DNA from: NCEH01 sp043195195
GTDB lineage: Bacteria; Pseudomonadota; Alphaproteobacteria; Rhizobiales; Xanthobacteraceae
Reading direction: 5' to 3'
Assembly (NCBI RefSeq): GCF_043195195.1
Contig: NZ_JBAFWT010000007.1
Coordinates: 1-64,000, forward strand
DNA length: 64,000 bases
Shown here piece by piece: positions 49,646-58,433 of the stretch. Positions within the stretch are counted from its first letter, which is position 1, and each line of letters opens with the position of its first letter. Below the pieces are notes generated by a model, which was not told the origin of the DNA, made no database searches, and saw only the letters and a list, made by a program, of their open reading frames with translations. The position numbers were made by a program, and so were the translations under genes.

Positions 49646-49667
49646 AGGTACGACTTGCATCGTACCT
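49646..49667. promoter_or_regulatory. Operator palindrome 1 between arsR-like and quinone reductase genes
   Basis: Arms AGGTACGA and TCGTACCT are separated by six bases. A second site with the same arms starts 33 bases further on. The 22-base site is typical of an ArsR-type dimer. Confidence 0.7.
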
Positions 49668-49678
49668 GAACTTGGCTA

Positions 49679-49700
49679 AGGTACGGCGCGAAGCGTACCT
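49679..49700. promoter_or_regulatory. Operator palindrome 2 between arsR-like and quinone reductase genes
   Basis: Arms AGGTACG and CGTACCT are separated by eight bases. It lies 32 bases before the oxidoreductase start, where a bound repressor would block the promoter. Confidence 0.7.
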
Positions 49701-49732
49701 CATAAGGGGCGCGGAGACAAAGGGTGCGGAAA

Positions 49733-50731
49733 ATGGCGCAAGCGCGCGAGGTCAGGATCGAGGCTTTCGGGCCGGCGAGCGTAATGACGGTGCAGACCCG
49801 CGATCTGCCGCCGCCGGGGCCGACCCAAGTCCAGGTGCGCCAGAGTGCCATCGGCTTCAATTATATCGACGTCTATCAGCGCTCCGGTGTCTATCAGATG
49901 CCGCTTCCGTCCGGCCTCGGCCATGAGGCGGCGGGCGTGGTGGCGGCGGTTGGCAGCGACGTGCGCGACCTGAAGGTCGGCGATCATGTGGCCTATATGA
50001 ATGCCGGCTCCAGCGCTTCCGATAGCCTGGGCGCCTATGCGGACCTGCGCAATGTGGCCGCCGAGCGGCTGGTGAAGATCCCCGCCGGGATCAGCGATGA
50101 GGAGGCGGCGGCGCTGATCTTCAAGGGGCTCACCGCGCAATATCTGGTCAAGAAGACCTATGCGGTGCAGCCCGGCGACATGGTGTTGATCCATGCCGCG
50201 GCGGGCGGTGTCGGGCAGATCCTCGCAAGCTGGACCAAGGCGCTCGGCGCGTTCGTGGTCGGCACAGCCGGTTCGCCGGAGAAGGTCGCGATCGCGCTGG
50301 CCGCCGGCTGCGACGTGGCGGTGGATTATTCCAAGCCCGACTGGGTGGAGAAGGTGCTGGAGGCGACCGGCGGCCGCAAGGCGCGGGTGGTCTATGATTC
50401 GGTCGGCAAGGACACGCTGCTGAAGTCGATGGACCTCGCCGCGCCGTTCGGCCTTGTGGTGTCCTATGGCGCCGCCTCGGGCAAGGCGCCGGCCATCGAG
50501 CCGGAATTGCTGGGCAAGAAGGGCAACCTCTTTCTGACCCGCCCCTCGATCTTCCCCCACAATGCGGACTCGGGCGCTTTGCGCGCCAATGCGGCCGATC
50601 TGTTCGACGCCATCGCCACCGGCAAGGTGAAAGCGGCGATCGGCGCCCGCTTTCCGCTCGCCGACGTGGTGAAGGCCCATGAGGCCGCCGAGGCTCGCGC
50701 CACTCAGGGCGCGATCCTGCTCATTCCCTGA
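49733..50731 (+). CDS. Quinone oxidoreductase (zeta-crystallin type)
   Basis: A 332-aa medium-chain reductase without catalytic zinc. The N-terminal GroES-like domain has NYIDVYQRSGVY and GLGHEAAGVVAAVG near residues 60-75; the NADPH loop is HAAAGGVGQILASWTKALG near residue 150. This matches E. coli Qor (one-electron quinone reduction). ATG 49733 is used; GTG 49724 is possible. The ArsR-like gene lies divergent and probably controls it. An old yellow enzyme follows 49 bases downstream, another NAD(P)H-dependent reductase of electrophiles. Confidence 0.92.
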   Translation: MAQAREVRIEAFGPASVMTVQTRDLPPPGPTQVQVRQSAIGFNYIDVYQRSGVYQMPLPSGLGHEAAGVVAAVGSDVRDLKVGDHVAYMNAGSSASDSLGAYADLRNVAAERLVKIPAGISDEEAAALIFKGLTAQYLVKKTYAVQPGDMVLIHAAAGGVGQILASWTKALGAFVVGTAGSPEKVAIALAAGCDVAVDYSKPDWVEKVLEATGGRKARVVYDSVGKDTLLKSMDLAAPFGLVVSYGAASGKAPAIEPELLGKKGNLFLTRPSIFPHNADSGALRANAADLFDAIATGKVKAAIGARFPLADVVKAHEAAEARATQGAILLIP

Positions 50732-50780
50732 TCCCCGGCGCCGTGCCGCCGGCGCGGCCCCTTTCCACCTGGAACGTCCC

Positions 50781-51872
50781 ATGAGCCAGCTTTTCACGCC
50801 CATAACCCTCGGCAGCCTGACGCTTGAGAATCGCATCGTCATCGCCCCCATGTGCCAATATTCGGCCAAGGACGGCGCGGCCTCCGACTGGCATCTGATT
50901 CATCTCGGCAACCTCGCCCTCTCCGGCGCGGGCCTGCTGATCCTCGAAGCCACCGCCGTAGAACCGGACGGCCGCATCTCTCCGGACGATCTCGGCCTGT
51001 GGTCGGACGAGACCGAAGCGGCGCTCGCCGACGTGGTCACCCGCGTGCGGGCGCGCTCGCCCATGCCGCTCGGCATTCAGCTCGGCCATGCCGGCCGCAA
51101 GGCTTCGGTCCATGTGCCGTGGGCCGGCGGCGGCGCCGTGCTTCCCGCGGCTGGCGGCTGGGTGCCCCATGGCCCCTCCGCCGTGCCCTTCAACCCCGCC
51201 GATGGCGCGCCGATCGCGCTCGACGCCGCCGGCCTCGCGCGGGTGAAGGCGGCGTTCGTCGCGGCCGCGCAGCGTGCCGATCGGATCGGCTTCGACCTGA
51301 TCGAACTGCACGGTGCCCACGGCTATCTGCTGCACCAATTCCTCTCGCCGCTGTCCAATCAGCGGACCGATTCCTACGGCGGGAGCCTGGAAAACCGCAT
51401 GCGCTTCCCGCTGGAGGTGTTCGAGGCGGTGCGGGCGGTCTGGCCGAAGGAAAAGCCCATCAGCGTGCGCGTCTCGGCCACCGACTGGGTCGAGGGTGGC
51501 TGGGATCTCGCAGGCACCATCGCCTTCGCGAAGGAACTGAAGGCGCGCGGCTGCGCGCTGATCCACGTGTCCTCGGGCGGCCTTTCGCCGAAACAGTCGA
51601 TCCCGGTCAAGCCGGGCTACCAGGTGGACTTCGCCGATGCAGTGCGCAAGGCGACCGGGCTTCAGACCATCGCGGTGGGGCTGATCACCGAACCGCAGCA
51701 GGCGGAAGACATCGTCGCCTCGGGGCAGGCGGACATGATCGGCCTCGCGCGCGGCATTCTCTATGATCCGCGCTGGCCCTGGCATGCCGCGGCCGCCCTT
51801 GGCGGCCAAGTGTGGGCCGCCAACCAGTTCCTACGCTGCCAGCCCTCGGGACTGCGGGCTCTGTTCCGCTGA
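50781..51872 (+). CDS. NADH:flavin oxidoreductase (old yellow enzyme, YqjM class)
   Basis: A 363-aa FMN-dependent TIM-barrel ene-reductase. The start SQLFTPITLGSLTLENRIVIAPMCQYS contains the YqjM-class Cys in APMCQY, which tunes the flavin. The substrate His pair is in IELHGAHGYLLHQFLSP, and LSNQRTDSYGGSLENRMRF is the usual FMN loop. ATG 50781 is preferred over the frame running in from qor. It reduces activated C=C bonds. With the reductase upstream it forms a probable detoxification unit. Confidence 0.93.
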   Translation: MSQLFTPITLGSLTLENRIVIAPMCQYSAKDGAASDWHLIHLGNLALSGAGLLILEATAVEPDGRISPDDLGLWSDETEAALADVVTRVRARSPMPLGIQLGHAGRKASVHVPWAGGGAVLPAAGGWVPHGPSAVPFNPADGAPIALDAAGLARVKAAFVAAAQRADRIGFDLIELHGAHGYLLHQFLSPLSNQRTDSYGGSLENRMRFPLEVFEAVRAVWPKEKPISVRVSATDWVEGGWDLAGTIAFAKELKARGCALIHVSSGGLSPKQSIPVKPGYQVDFADAVRKATGLQTIAVGLITEPQQAEDIVASGQADMIGLARGILYDPRWPWHAAAALGGQVWAANQFLRCQPSGLRALFR

Positions 51873-51933
51873 GGCGGGCCTGAGAGGGAAACGTGTTTGG
51901 CGGCGTCGGTCGGTGACCGCGCCGCCGAAGCCT

Positions 51934-52866
51934 TCAGAGCAGCCGGGCGGCGCTGTCCCGCGCGGCTTGATATTCGCTGATCAGTCGGCGGCACAGTTCC
52001 GCCGCCGGCGGCGCATCCAGCACCGAGCCGACGCCCTGGCCGGCGGACCAGATGTTCTTCCAGGCGCGGGCCTCGTGTTCCAGATCCAGCTTCTGGCCGG
52101 TCGGCAGATTGTCCGGGTCGAGCCCGGCGGCGGCGATGCTCGGGCGCAGGAAATTGGCATTGATGCCGGAAATGGCGGAGGTATAGACCACGTCCGCCGC
52201 GCTCGTCTGCGCGATCATCTCCTTATAGCCTTCAGCCGCCGCGCTCTCGCGGGTGGCGATGAAACGGGTGCCGAGATAGGCAAGGTCCGCGCCCATGATG
52301 CGGGCCGCCGCCACATGGGCACCGGTGGACATGGCACCCGACAGGATGATGGTGCCGTCGAACACCGCCCGGATCTCGGGGATCAGGGCGAACGGGCTGA
52401 GGGCGCCGGCGTGTCCGCCGGCCCCGGCGCAGACCGCGATGATGCCGTCCACCCCCGCTTCGGCCGCCTTTTCCGCATGGCGGCGGCTGATGACGTCGTG
52501 GAAGACCAGGCCGCCATAGGAATGCACCGCCGCCACCACTTCCGGCACCGCCCCAAGCGAGGTGATGACCAGCGGCACCTTCTTGCGCACGGTCATCGCA
52601 ACATCGTCCTGGAGGCGGGTGTTGGTGCGGTGGACAATCAGATTGACGCCGAACGGGGCTGCCTCCTCCGCGTCGGCGAGCCGGGCCGCAATCTCGTCCA
52701 CCCAATCGCCATAGGCCTGTGTGGAGCGCTGGTTCAGCGCCGGAAAAGTGCCGAGCAGGCCTGACCGGCAGGTTTCCACCACCAGATCGGGGTTGGAGAC
52801 GAGGAACATGGGCGCGGCTATGATCGGCGCCTTGAGGCGGCCTTCGAGGGCGGCGGGCAGGGGCAT
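51934..52866 (-). CDS. Nitronate monooxygenase family protein
   Basis: A 310-aa FMN TIM-barrel enzyme. PIIAAPMFLVSNPDLVVETC at residues 14-33 and AVCAGAGGHAGALSPFALIPEI near residue 165 (the AGGHxG flavin-phosphate loop) mark the 2-nitropropane dioxygenase group. MGADLAYLGTRFIATRES follows, with a later SAADVVYTSAISG segment. It oxidises alkyl nitronates such as propionate-3-nitronate. It is convergent with the old yellow enzyme gene and divergent from the enoyl-CoA hydratase gene. Confidence 0.9.
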   Translation of the reverse strand: MPLPAALEGRLKAPIIAAPMFLVSNPDLVVETCRSGLLGTFPALNQRSTQAYGDWVDEIAARLADAEEAAPFGVNLIVHRTNTRLQDDVAMTVRKKVPLVITSLGAVPEVVAAVHSYGGLVFHDVISRRHAEKAAEAGVDGIIAVCAGAGGHAGALSPFALIPEIRAVFDGTIILSGAMSTGAHVAAARIMGADLAYLGTRFIATRESAAAEGYKEMIAQTSAADVVYTSAISGINANFLRPSIAAAGLDPDNLPTGQKLDLEHEARAWKNIWSAGQGVGSVLDAPPAAELCRRLISEYQAARDSAARLL

Positions 52867-53035
52867 GGAGGTTCCTTCCGGGTGGGCCTTTCCGCATTCG
52901 CGGTCTTTTCAGGCCGCAGTGTGTGTCACCCTTTCCAATGGGGCAAGGGCTTGACCTATGCGTTGACCTCGACCGGGCCTCGGTGCAGCCTTCGTTTCAA
53001 GCCGCATCCGAAGCGGCGGATGCGGGAGAGCTGAA

Positions 53036-53827
53036 ATGTCCGAAAGCCAATCCATCCTTCTGAGCGTAACCGACGGCATCGCGCGCCTGCGCTTCAACCG
53101 GCCGCAGGTGCTGAACGCCCTGAACGAGGAGATGATCGTCGCCTTCCGCGATGCCGCCCGGACGATCGCGGCCGATGATACGGTGCGCGCGGTGGTGCTC
53201 TCCGGCGAGGGGCGGGCGTTTTTGGCGGGCGGCGATGTCGGGCGCTTCCATGCGGCTGGCGTGACGGCGCCCGACGTGGTGTCGGATCTGATCGTACCGT
53301 TCCATGAGGCGATCACGCTGCTCAACGGGCTCGCTCCGCCGGTCATCGCCTCGGTGAAGGGGGCGGTGGCGGGTGGTGGCCTCAGCGTTGCCATGGCGGC
53401 TGATCTGGTGATCGCCGCCGACGATACCCGGTTCACCATGGCCTACAGCCGCATCGGCACCAGCACCGACGGCTCCGCGAGCTGGAGCCTGCCGCGCGTG
53501 GTGGGGCTGCGCAAGGCGCTGGAACTGGCGCTGCTCTCCGATGTGATCGATGCCCCGGAGGCGCTGCGAATCGGCCTGATCAACAAGGTCGTGCCGCTGG
53601 CCGAATTGGAGTCGCAGACCGATGCGCTGGCGGCGCGGCTGGCGGCGGGGCCGACCTTGGCCCTCGGGCGGATCAAGGCGCTGATGCGCGGTGCGTTCGA
53701 CAACACCCTTGCCGCGCAGCTCGACGCGGAACGTGCGGCGTTCATCGCCTGCGCCAGCACGCGGGATTTTGCCGAAGGCGCGGCGGCGTTCGTGGAGAAG
53801 CGGCCCGCAATCTTCGTCGGAAAATAG
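53036..53827 (+). CDS. Enoyl-CoA hydratase/isomerase family protein
   Basis: A 263-aa crotonase-fold protein. It shows LRFNRPQVLNALNEEMI near the start, the oxyanion loop AFLAGGDVGRFHAAG near residue 60, KGAVAGGGLSVAMAADLVIAA near 108 and GTSTDGSASWSLPRVVG near 140. The last pattern, with Asp before Gly, is like PaaG-type isomerases and lacks the usual pair of hydratase glutamates there. It could be an isomerase in fatty or aromatic acid breakdown. ATG 53036, divergent from the nitronate gene. Confidence 0.9.
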   Translation: MSESQSILLSVTDGIARLRFNRPQVLNALNEEMIVAFRDAARTIAADDTVRAVVLSGEGRAFLAGGDVGRFHAAGVTAPDVVSDLIVPFHEAITLLNGLAPPVIASVKGAVAGGGLSVAMAADLVIAADDTRFTMAYSRIGTSTDGSASWSLPRVVGLRKALELALLSDVIDAPEALRIGLINKVVPLAELESQTDALAARLAAGPTLALGRIKALMRGAFDNTLAAQLDAERAAFIACASTRDFAEGAAAFVEKRPAIFVGK

Positions 53828-53919
53828 CCGGCGCCCATATATACATAAATTATATGTTATATTGACATGTATCCAGATCTGCGAGATTGTTAATCAACAA
53901 CGCAGATGGATTATATGGA

Positions 53920-54105
53920 ATGACGATTTCCGCGTCCCGTCCCCCCTCCGCTTCGCGCGGCGCCCCTTCCTGGCGGGACTGGGCGCTGTTCGCCATGGCT
54001 TATGGGGTTATCCTGGCGCTGCTGTTGGGCGCGCCCCTGGGTCTGCAGCGCCGCGCCGATGCGGTCGCTCCGCAGACGGCGATGCAAAGCGCCTCAACGC
54101 GCTGA
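53920..54105 (+). CDS. Small hypothetical membrane protein
   Basis: A 61-aa protein with one predicted helix (WALFAMAYGVILALLLGAPLG, residues about 20-40). ATG 53920 has GGA shortly upstream; an in-frame TTG 53887 is less likely. The preceding 90 bases are AT-rich, with a TTGACA at 53862-53867 that could serve as a -35 box. No family recognised, and it could be a chance frame. It lies 94 bases from the convergent lipoprotein gene. Confidence 0.45.
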   Translation: MTISASRPPSASRGAPSWRDWALFAMAYGVILALLLGAPLGLQRRADAVAPQTAMQSASTR

Positions 54106-54199
54106 GGCGCGCCGCTCGTCCGGTCCTGATTGCAGGGAGAACGCCGGGTGGTTGCGCTGGGCCTCGCCCGCGCCCAGGCGATCGCGAAAAGCGCGATTC

Positions 54200-54805
54200 T
54201 CAGCGGGTGAGGGCGATGGCCTGGTTGTTGTCGGAGATCACGCCCACATAGCGGTTCGCCCCGGAGGGCTGCAGGCGGGCGGTGATCTTGCCCACGTGGT
54301 TCTGCAGCACGATATCCGCGCCCATCACGTCCCAGCCCTTGGTCATGAAGATTTCGCTCGGGCACGAAATGTCCGCCTGCGCGGCAAGGCCGCTCGCGCC
54401 GCGCACGGTGGACAGGGTCACCGGGCAGGTGTGCTGCCCGTCGTCCCAGGCGAAAGTCCAGGCGCCGGCAAGCTGTTCCTGCTCGTTGCTAGCCGCATAG
54501 GCCGTGCCGCCGGGATTGACCGGCGGGGGGGTGAGTGGGACGGAACTGGCGGTCGCGGCGGCGCTCGGGGTGACGGCGGCGGCCGCCGTGGTCGCATTCG
54601 CGCCGGAAGGGCGTGCCGCAGCGGCGGTCGAGCCGGTGGTCGACGGTGCGGGCATCGGCGCGCTTTCGACGGAAGCCGTGGGCGCGGAGAGCACGCGGTT
54701 GGAGTCCACGGCGCTGGTCTTGGTTCCGAAACCATCCAACTCGGTGCTGCATCCCCCAAGGAGCAGCGCTGAGGCGAAGACCGCAGAAGCGGACATAAAC
54801 TTCAT
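54200..54805 (-). CDS. Omp19-like lipoprotein with protease inhibitor (Inh/AprI) domain
   Basis: A 201-aa lipoprotein. The signal peptide ends in the lipobox LLLGGC (lipid on Cys near residue 19). A Ser/Ala/Thr/Pro-rich linker of about 80 residues follows. The last 90 residues (LAGAWTFAWDDGQHTCPVTL to NNQAIALTR) have the paired cysteines and eight-strand pattern of Inh/AprI metalloprotease inhibitors, as in Brucella Omp19, a broad protease inhibitor. ATG 54805 has GGAGAG upstream. It probably protects the outer membrane from proteases, perhaps including the secreted S53 enzyme; that link is speculative. Confidence 0.85.
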   Translation of the reverse strand: MKFMSASAVFASALLLGGCSTELDGFGTKTSAVDSNRVLSAPTASVESAPMPAPSTTGSTAAAARPSGANATTAAAAVTPSAAATASSVPLTPPPVNPGGTAYAASNEQEQLAGAWTFAWDDGQHTCPVTLSTVRGASGLAAQADISCPSEIFMTKGWDVMGADIVLQNHVGKITARLQPSGANRYVGVISDNNQAIALTR

Positions 54806-55105
54806 CAAATCTCTCTCCGGACCTTACCGCAACTTAGCGACACCCGTTTCTCACCGCCATCGCCCAGCTTGCGCAAAAAGCGTTAACGCCGGCTCAAAAA
54901 GTGGCCGCATCTGGCTCCCCCGGAGGCGGAGACCGTAAGCCGGAACAATTTATCGAGAACATGGCGAGAGGATGACCCAAGGGGCGCCGCGACAACATGC
55001 CGTCGCCGGATGCATGGCTGGCGCGTACCTCCATGCCACCCCAACGCTTGATTAAACGCGGCGCGTTCTTTCTCTATGGTCAGCCAAATCGCGCCGGAGT
55101 GATCC
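54806..55105. other. Divergent promoter region
   Basis: The 300-base gap between the lipoprotein and SDR genes shows no gene. A TTGATT at about 55049 with TCTCTATGG about 18 bases on could be the SDR promoter; this is a weak match. Confidence 0.35.
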
Positions 55106-55876
55106 ATGTACCAGATGCTCGACCCCAAGACGTTGACCGTCCTCATCACCGGCGGGACGTCGGGCATCGGTGCCGCCACCGCCCGCCGGTTCCTCGCGGC
55201 CGGCAGCAAGGTCATCGTCACCGGCCGCCGCGCCGACCGCCTCGCCGCGCTCGCGGCCGAATTCGGCGACGCCATCCACACCCTGGAGCTGGATGTGCGC
55301 GACTGGGAGGCCACTCAGGCCGCCTTCGCCTCCCTGCCGGAACCGTTCGCCAGCTATAATGTCGTGTGCGCCAATGCCGGGCTCGCCATGGGGCTGGAGC
55401 CCGCGCAGACGGCACACATGGCGGACTGGGACGAGATGGTGGCGACCAACATCAACGGCGTGCTCTACACCGTGCGCGCAGGGCTGCCGGGGATGGTGGC
55501 GCGCGGGGAGGGGCATGTGGTGTTCACCGGCTCGGTCGCCGGCGACTATCCCTATCCGGGCGGCAACACCTATGGTGCCACCAAGGCGTTCGTGAAGCAG
55601 TTCGCGCTGAATTGCTGGGCGGATCTGGTGGGAACCGGGGTGCGCGTCACCAATGTGGAGCCTGGCCTGACCGAGACTGAATTCTCCCTGGTCCGCTTCA
55701 AGGGCGACGAGACCCGCGCCGGCAAGCTTTATGAGAACACCCGCCACCTGACCCCCGAGGACATCGCCGAGCAGATCTTCTTCTGCTGCATCGTGCCGCG
55801 CAACGTCACCATCACGCGCCTCCAGGCCCTGGCCGGCGACCAGAGCTTCAGCGCGCTCTCCATCAAGCGCGGGTAA
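55106..55876 (+). CDS. Short-chain dehydrogenase/reductase (YdfG-like)
   Basis: A 256-aa SDR. The dinucleotide loop is VLITGGTSGIGAATARRF near residues 12-29, a NAG follows (VCANAGLAM near 90), Ser in FTGSVAG (about 142) and the catalytic YGATK (about 154-158). VEPGLTETEFSLVRFKGD and the end are close to YdfG/serine 3-dehydrogenase enzymes acting on 3-hydroxy acids. GTGRR after beta-strand two suggests NADP preference. ATG 55106 with CGGAGTGA upstream. Confidence 0.92.
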   Translation: MYQMLDPKTLTVLITGGTSGIGAATARRFLAAGSKVIVTGRRADRLAALAAEFGDAIHTLELDVRDWEATQAAFASLPEPFASYNVVCANAGLAMGLEPAQTAHMADWDEMVATNINGVLYTVRAGLPGMVARGEGHVVFTGSVAGDYPYPGGNTYGATKAFVKQFALNCWADLVGTGVRVTNVEPGLTETEFSLVRFKGDETRAGKLYENTRHLTPEDIAEQIFFCCIVPRNVTITRLQALAGDQSFSALSIKRG

Positions 55877-55933
55877 GCGGCACCTGATGCGGCACCTGGA
55901 GAAGAGGCACGGGACAGGAAGGCTGGTGGCGCC

Positions 55934-56464
55934 ATGAGCCTGCCGAACCTCATCACGTTGTGCCGTATTCTCCTGGTGCCGGTGCTGGTGTGGGCGATTG
56001 CCTCGGGCGAGGTGAAGCTGGCGTTCTGGCTGTTCGTCCTCGCCGGCGCCTCGGATGCCCTGGACGGGTTCCTGGCCAAGCGGTTCGGCATGCAGACCGA
56101 GCTTGGCGCCTATCTCGACCCGCTGGCCGACAAGGCGCTGCTGATCTCGATCTACGTCTCGCTCGCTGTCGCGGAGCTGATCCCGCGCTGGGTCGCGATC
56201 GCCGTGGTGACGCGCGACGTCATGATCATCGGCGCGATCCTGCTGTCGGTGCTGATGGACAAGCCGGTGACGATCCGTCCGCTGGTGGTCTCGAAGGTCA
56301 ATACCGCGGTGCAGATCGCCTTTGCCGCGCTTGTGCTGGCAAGCGCCGGGCTGGCCATCGACGTCGGCAGCGCGTTCCAGGTCGGGCTGGTGGCGGTGGG
56401 GCTCTTGACGGCGCTTTCGGCGGCTGCGTATCTCGCGGAATGGATGCGCCATATGGCGCGCTGA
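55934..56464 (+). CDS. CDP-alcohol phosphatidyltransferase family protein
   Basis: A 176-aa membrane enzyme. The catalytic motif D-x2-DG-x2-AK-x9-G-x3-D-x3-D is complete in SDALDGFLAKR and ELGAYLDPLADK (residues about 41-68). Five or six helices surround it. PNLITLCRILLVPV at the start is typical of phosphatidylglycerophosphate synthase (PgsA) or the related cardiolipin synthase; I cannot separate them. It is likely cotranscribed with the AI-2E family gene 41 bases downstream. Confidence 0.9.
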   Translation: MSLPNLITLCRILLVPVLVWAIASGEVKLAFWLFVLAGASDALDGFLAKRFGMQTELGAYLDPLADKALLISIYVSLAVAELIPRWVAIAVVTRDVMIIGAILLSVLMDKPVTIRPLVVSKVNTAVQIAFAALVLASAGLAIDVGSAFQVGLVAVGLLTALSAAAYLAEWMRHMAR

Positions 56465-56505
56465 CCGCCCCGGGGCGGCGCACCGGAGCGGATCCGGGAG
56501 GAGCT

Positions 56506-57597
56506 ATGGCCATTCAGCTTCAGCTTCGCTTCTGGATCGGCGCGCTCGTCGCTGTGATCGTCGGGCTTTGGCTGCTGCGTGGCATTTTGCTTCCGTTCGT
56601 CGCGGGCATGGCGCTGGCCTATTTCCTCAACCCCGTGGTCGAGCGGGTGGCGCGCGTCGGCCTCGGCCGGACGCCGGCGAGCCTGGCGCTCGTGAGCATC
56701 CTTGTCCTGGTGGTGGTTCTGCTGCTGCTGGTGGTGCTGCCGCTGCTCTCCAGCCAATTGTTCGAGTTCATCACCAATCTGCCGTCCTATGTGACGCGCC
56801 TGCAGAATCTGGTCACTCAGGAAAACCGGGAATGGCTGAACCGGTTCTTCGGCGATCGCCTTCCCGACGTTCAACGCTCGCTGTCGGACCTGATGTCCCA
56901 GGGGGTGAGCTATCTGCTCGGCTTGCTCACGTCGCTCTGGTCGGGCGGGCAGGCCCTGCTCTCGGTGTTCGCGCTGGTGGTGGTGACCCCGGTGGTGGTG
57001 TTCTACGTGCTGTGCGACTGGGACCACATGCTGATGACGGTGGACAGCTGGATCCCGGTTCACCAGCGCCCGCTGATCCGCCGGCTTGGCCGCGAGATGG
57101 ACATGGCGGTGGCCGGCTTCGTGCGCGGTCAGGCGCTGGTGTGCCTCATCCTCGGCACTTTCTATGCCGTGGCGCTGACCATGGCCGGGCTGAACTTCGG
57201 CCTGCTGATCGGCATCGTCTCCGGCTTCATCACCTTCATTCCCTATGTGGGCTCGCTCACCGGGCTGATCCTCGCCATGGGGGTCGCGATCGTGCAGTTT
57301 TTCCCCGACTGGACCATGATCGGCATCATCCTCGGCATCTTCCTCGTCGGACAGACGGTGGAAGGCTACATCCTCTCCCCCAAGCTGGTCGGCGACAGCA
57401 TCGGCGTGCATCCGGTCTGGCTGATGTTCGCCCTGTTTGCCTTCGGTTATCTCTTCGGCTTCGTCGGCCTGCTGCTTGCGGTGCCGCTGACGGCGGCGTC
57501 CGGCGTTCTGGTGCGCTTCGCCTTCAGCCAATATTTCCACAGCCCGCTCTATACCGGCGATGAAGACGCCGATTCCCCGCCGCGCGAGACGGTGTGA
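56506..57597 (+). CDS. AI-2E family transporter (PerM/UPF0118)
   Basis: A 363-aa membrane protein with about eight helices. AYFLNPVVERVARVG near residue 45 and the conserved FITFIPYVGSLTGLILA near residue 240 define the family; EGYILSPKLVGDSIGVHPVWLM follows. Family members have been linked to autoinducer-2 export or Na+/H+ exchange, but most have unknown substrates. GGGAGGAG precedes ATG 56506. The stop is four bases before the hdaA start. In alphaproteobacteria such a gene often precedes hdaA. Confidence 0.92.
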   Translation: MAIQLQLRFWIGALVAVIVGLWLLRGILLPFVAGMALAYFLNPVVERVARVGLGRTPASLALVSILVLVVVLLLLVVLPLLSSQLFEFITNLPSYVTRLQNLVTQENREWLNRFFGDRLPDVQRSLSDLMSQGVSYLLGLLTSLWSGGQALLSVFALVVVTPVVVFYVLCDWDHMLMTVDSWIPVHQRPLIRRLGREMDMAVAGFVRGQALVCLILGTFYAVALTMAGLNFGLLIGIVSGFITFIPYVGSLTGLILAMGVAIVQFFPDWTMIGIILGIFLVGQTVEGYILSPKLVGDSIGVHPVWLMFALFAFGYLFGFVGLLLAVPLTAASGVLVRFAFSQYFHSPLYTGDEDADSPPRETV

Positions 57598-57601
57598 GCC
57601 C

Positions 57602-58384
57602 ATGGCCGGGCGCGACCCCACGATCCGACAGCTTCCGCTCGATCTGCCCACCCAGCCGGCCCTGCTGCGGGAGGATTTTCTTGCCGCGCCGGGAAATGCC
57701 GCCGCGCTCGCGCTGGTGGACACCTTTCCCGACTGGCCCGCGCGCGTCGTCTGCCTGGTCGGCCCGGCCGGCGCCGGCAAGAGCCATCTCGGCGCCATCT
57801 TCGCGCGCACCGCCGATGCCCTGACCCTCCCGGCGCGCGATCTTACCCGCGCCGGGGTGCCGCAGGCGCTGGCTCACGGTGCCCTGCTGCTGGAAGATCT
57901 GGTGGCCGGAGCGTTCGACGAGGCGGCGCTGTTTCACCTGCTGAACCTCGCCCGCGAGCAGAATGCGTTCGTGCTGATGACCGCGCGCACTCCGCCCTCG
58001 GGCTTTGCGCTCGCCACCGCGGACTTGGTCTCGCGCCTGCGGGCGGTGCCGAGCGTCGAAATCGCGCCTGCGGACGATGCCTTGCTCGGTGCGGTCCTGG
58101 TCAAGCTGTTCGGTGACCGTCAAATCCCCGTCGACGATGCGACGGTGCAATATCTGCTCCTGCGCATGGAACGCACGGTGGAGGGCGCGCAGGCGCTGGT
58201 GGCGGCGATCGACCGCACCGCGCTGGCGGCGCGCCGTCCGGTGACGCGGGCCCTCGCGGCGCAGGTGCTGCGCGAAGAAAAGAACCTGTGCGGGGAGGGG
58301 CAGGGCGCCCTCGATGACGAGCCGTCTAACGATGAGGGCGATGTTCCGAAGGACGGCCAGGACACGTCAAGTCAACCGTCATAG
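57602..58384 (+). CDS. hdaA: DnaA inactivator HdaA-like AAA+ protein
   Basis: A 260-aa DnaA-related ATPase that restrains DNA replication starts. The sliding-clamp binding motif QLPLDL is at residues 10-15, Walker A GPAGAGKS at 54-61 and a Walker B-like ALLLEDL near 98. ATG 57602 keeps the clamp motif near the N-terminus as in Caulobacter HdaA. The DNA-binding DnaA domain IV is absent. The C-terminal 35 residues are acidic and probably disordered. Four bases separate it from the transporter gene; ppk1 follows after 49. Confidence 0.9.
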   Translation: MAGRDPTIRQLPLDLPTQPALLREDFLAAPGNAAALALVDTFPDWPARVVCLVGPAGAGKSHLGAIFARTADALTLPARDLTRAGVPQALAHGALLLEDLVAGAFDEAALFHLLNLAREQNAFVLMTARTPPSGFALATADLVSRLRAVPSVEIAPADDALLGAVLVKLFGDRQIPVDDATVQYLLLRMERTVEGAQALVAAIDRTALAARRPVTRALAAQVLREEKNLCGEGQGALDDEPSNDEGDVPKDGQDTSSQPS

Positions 58385-58433
58385 AGTGGTCATGCAAGAC
58401 GGCCATGTTCCGCCGGAAAATGGGGGTCTATCG

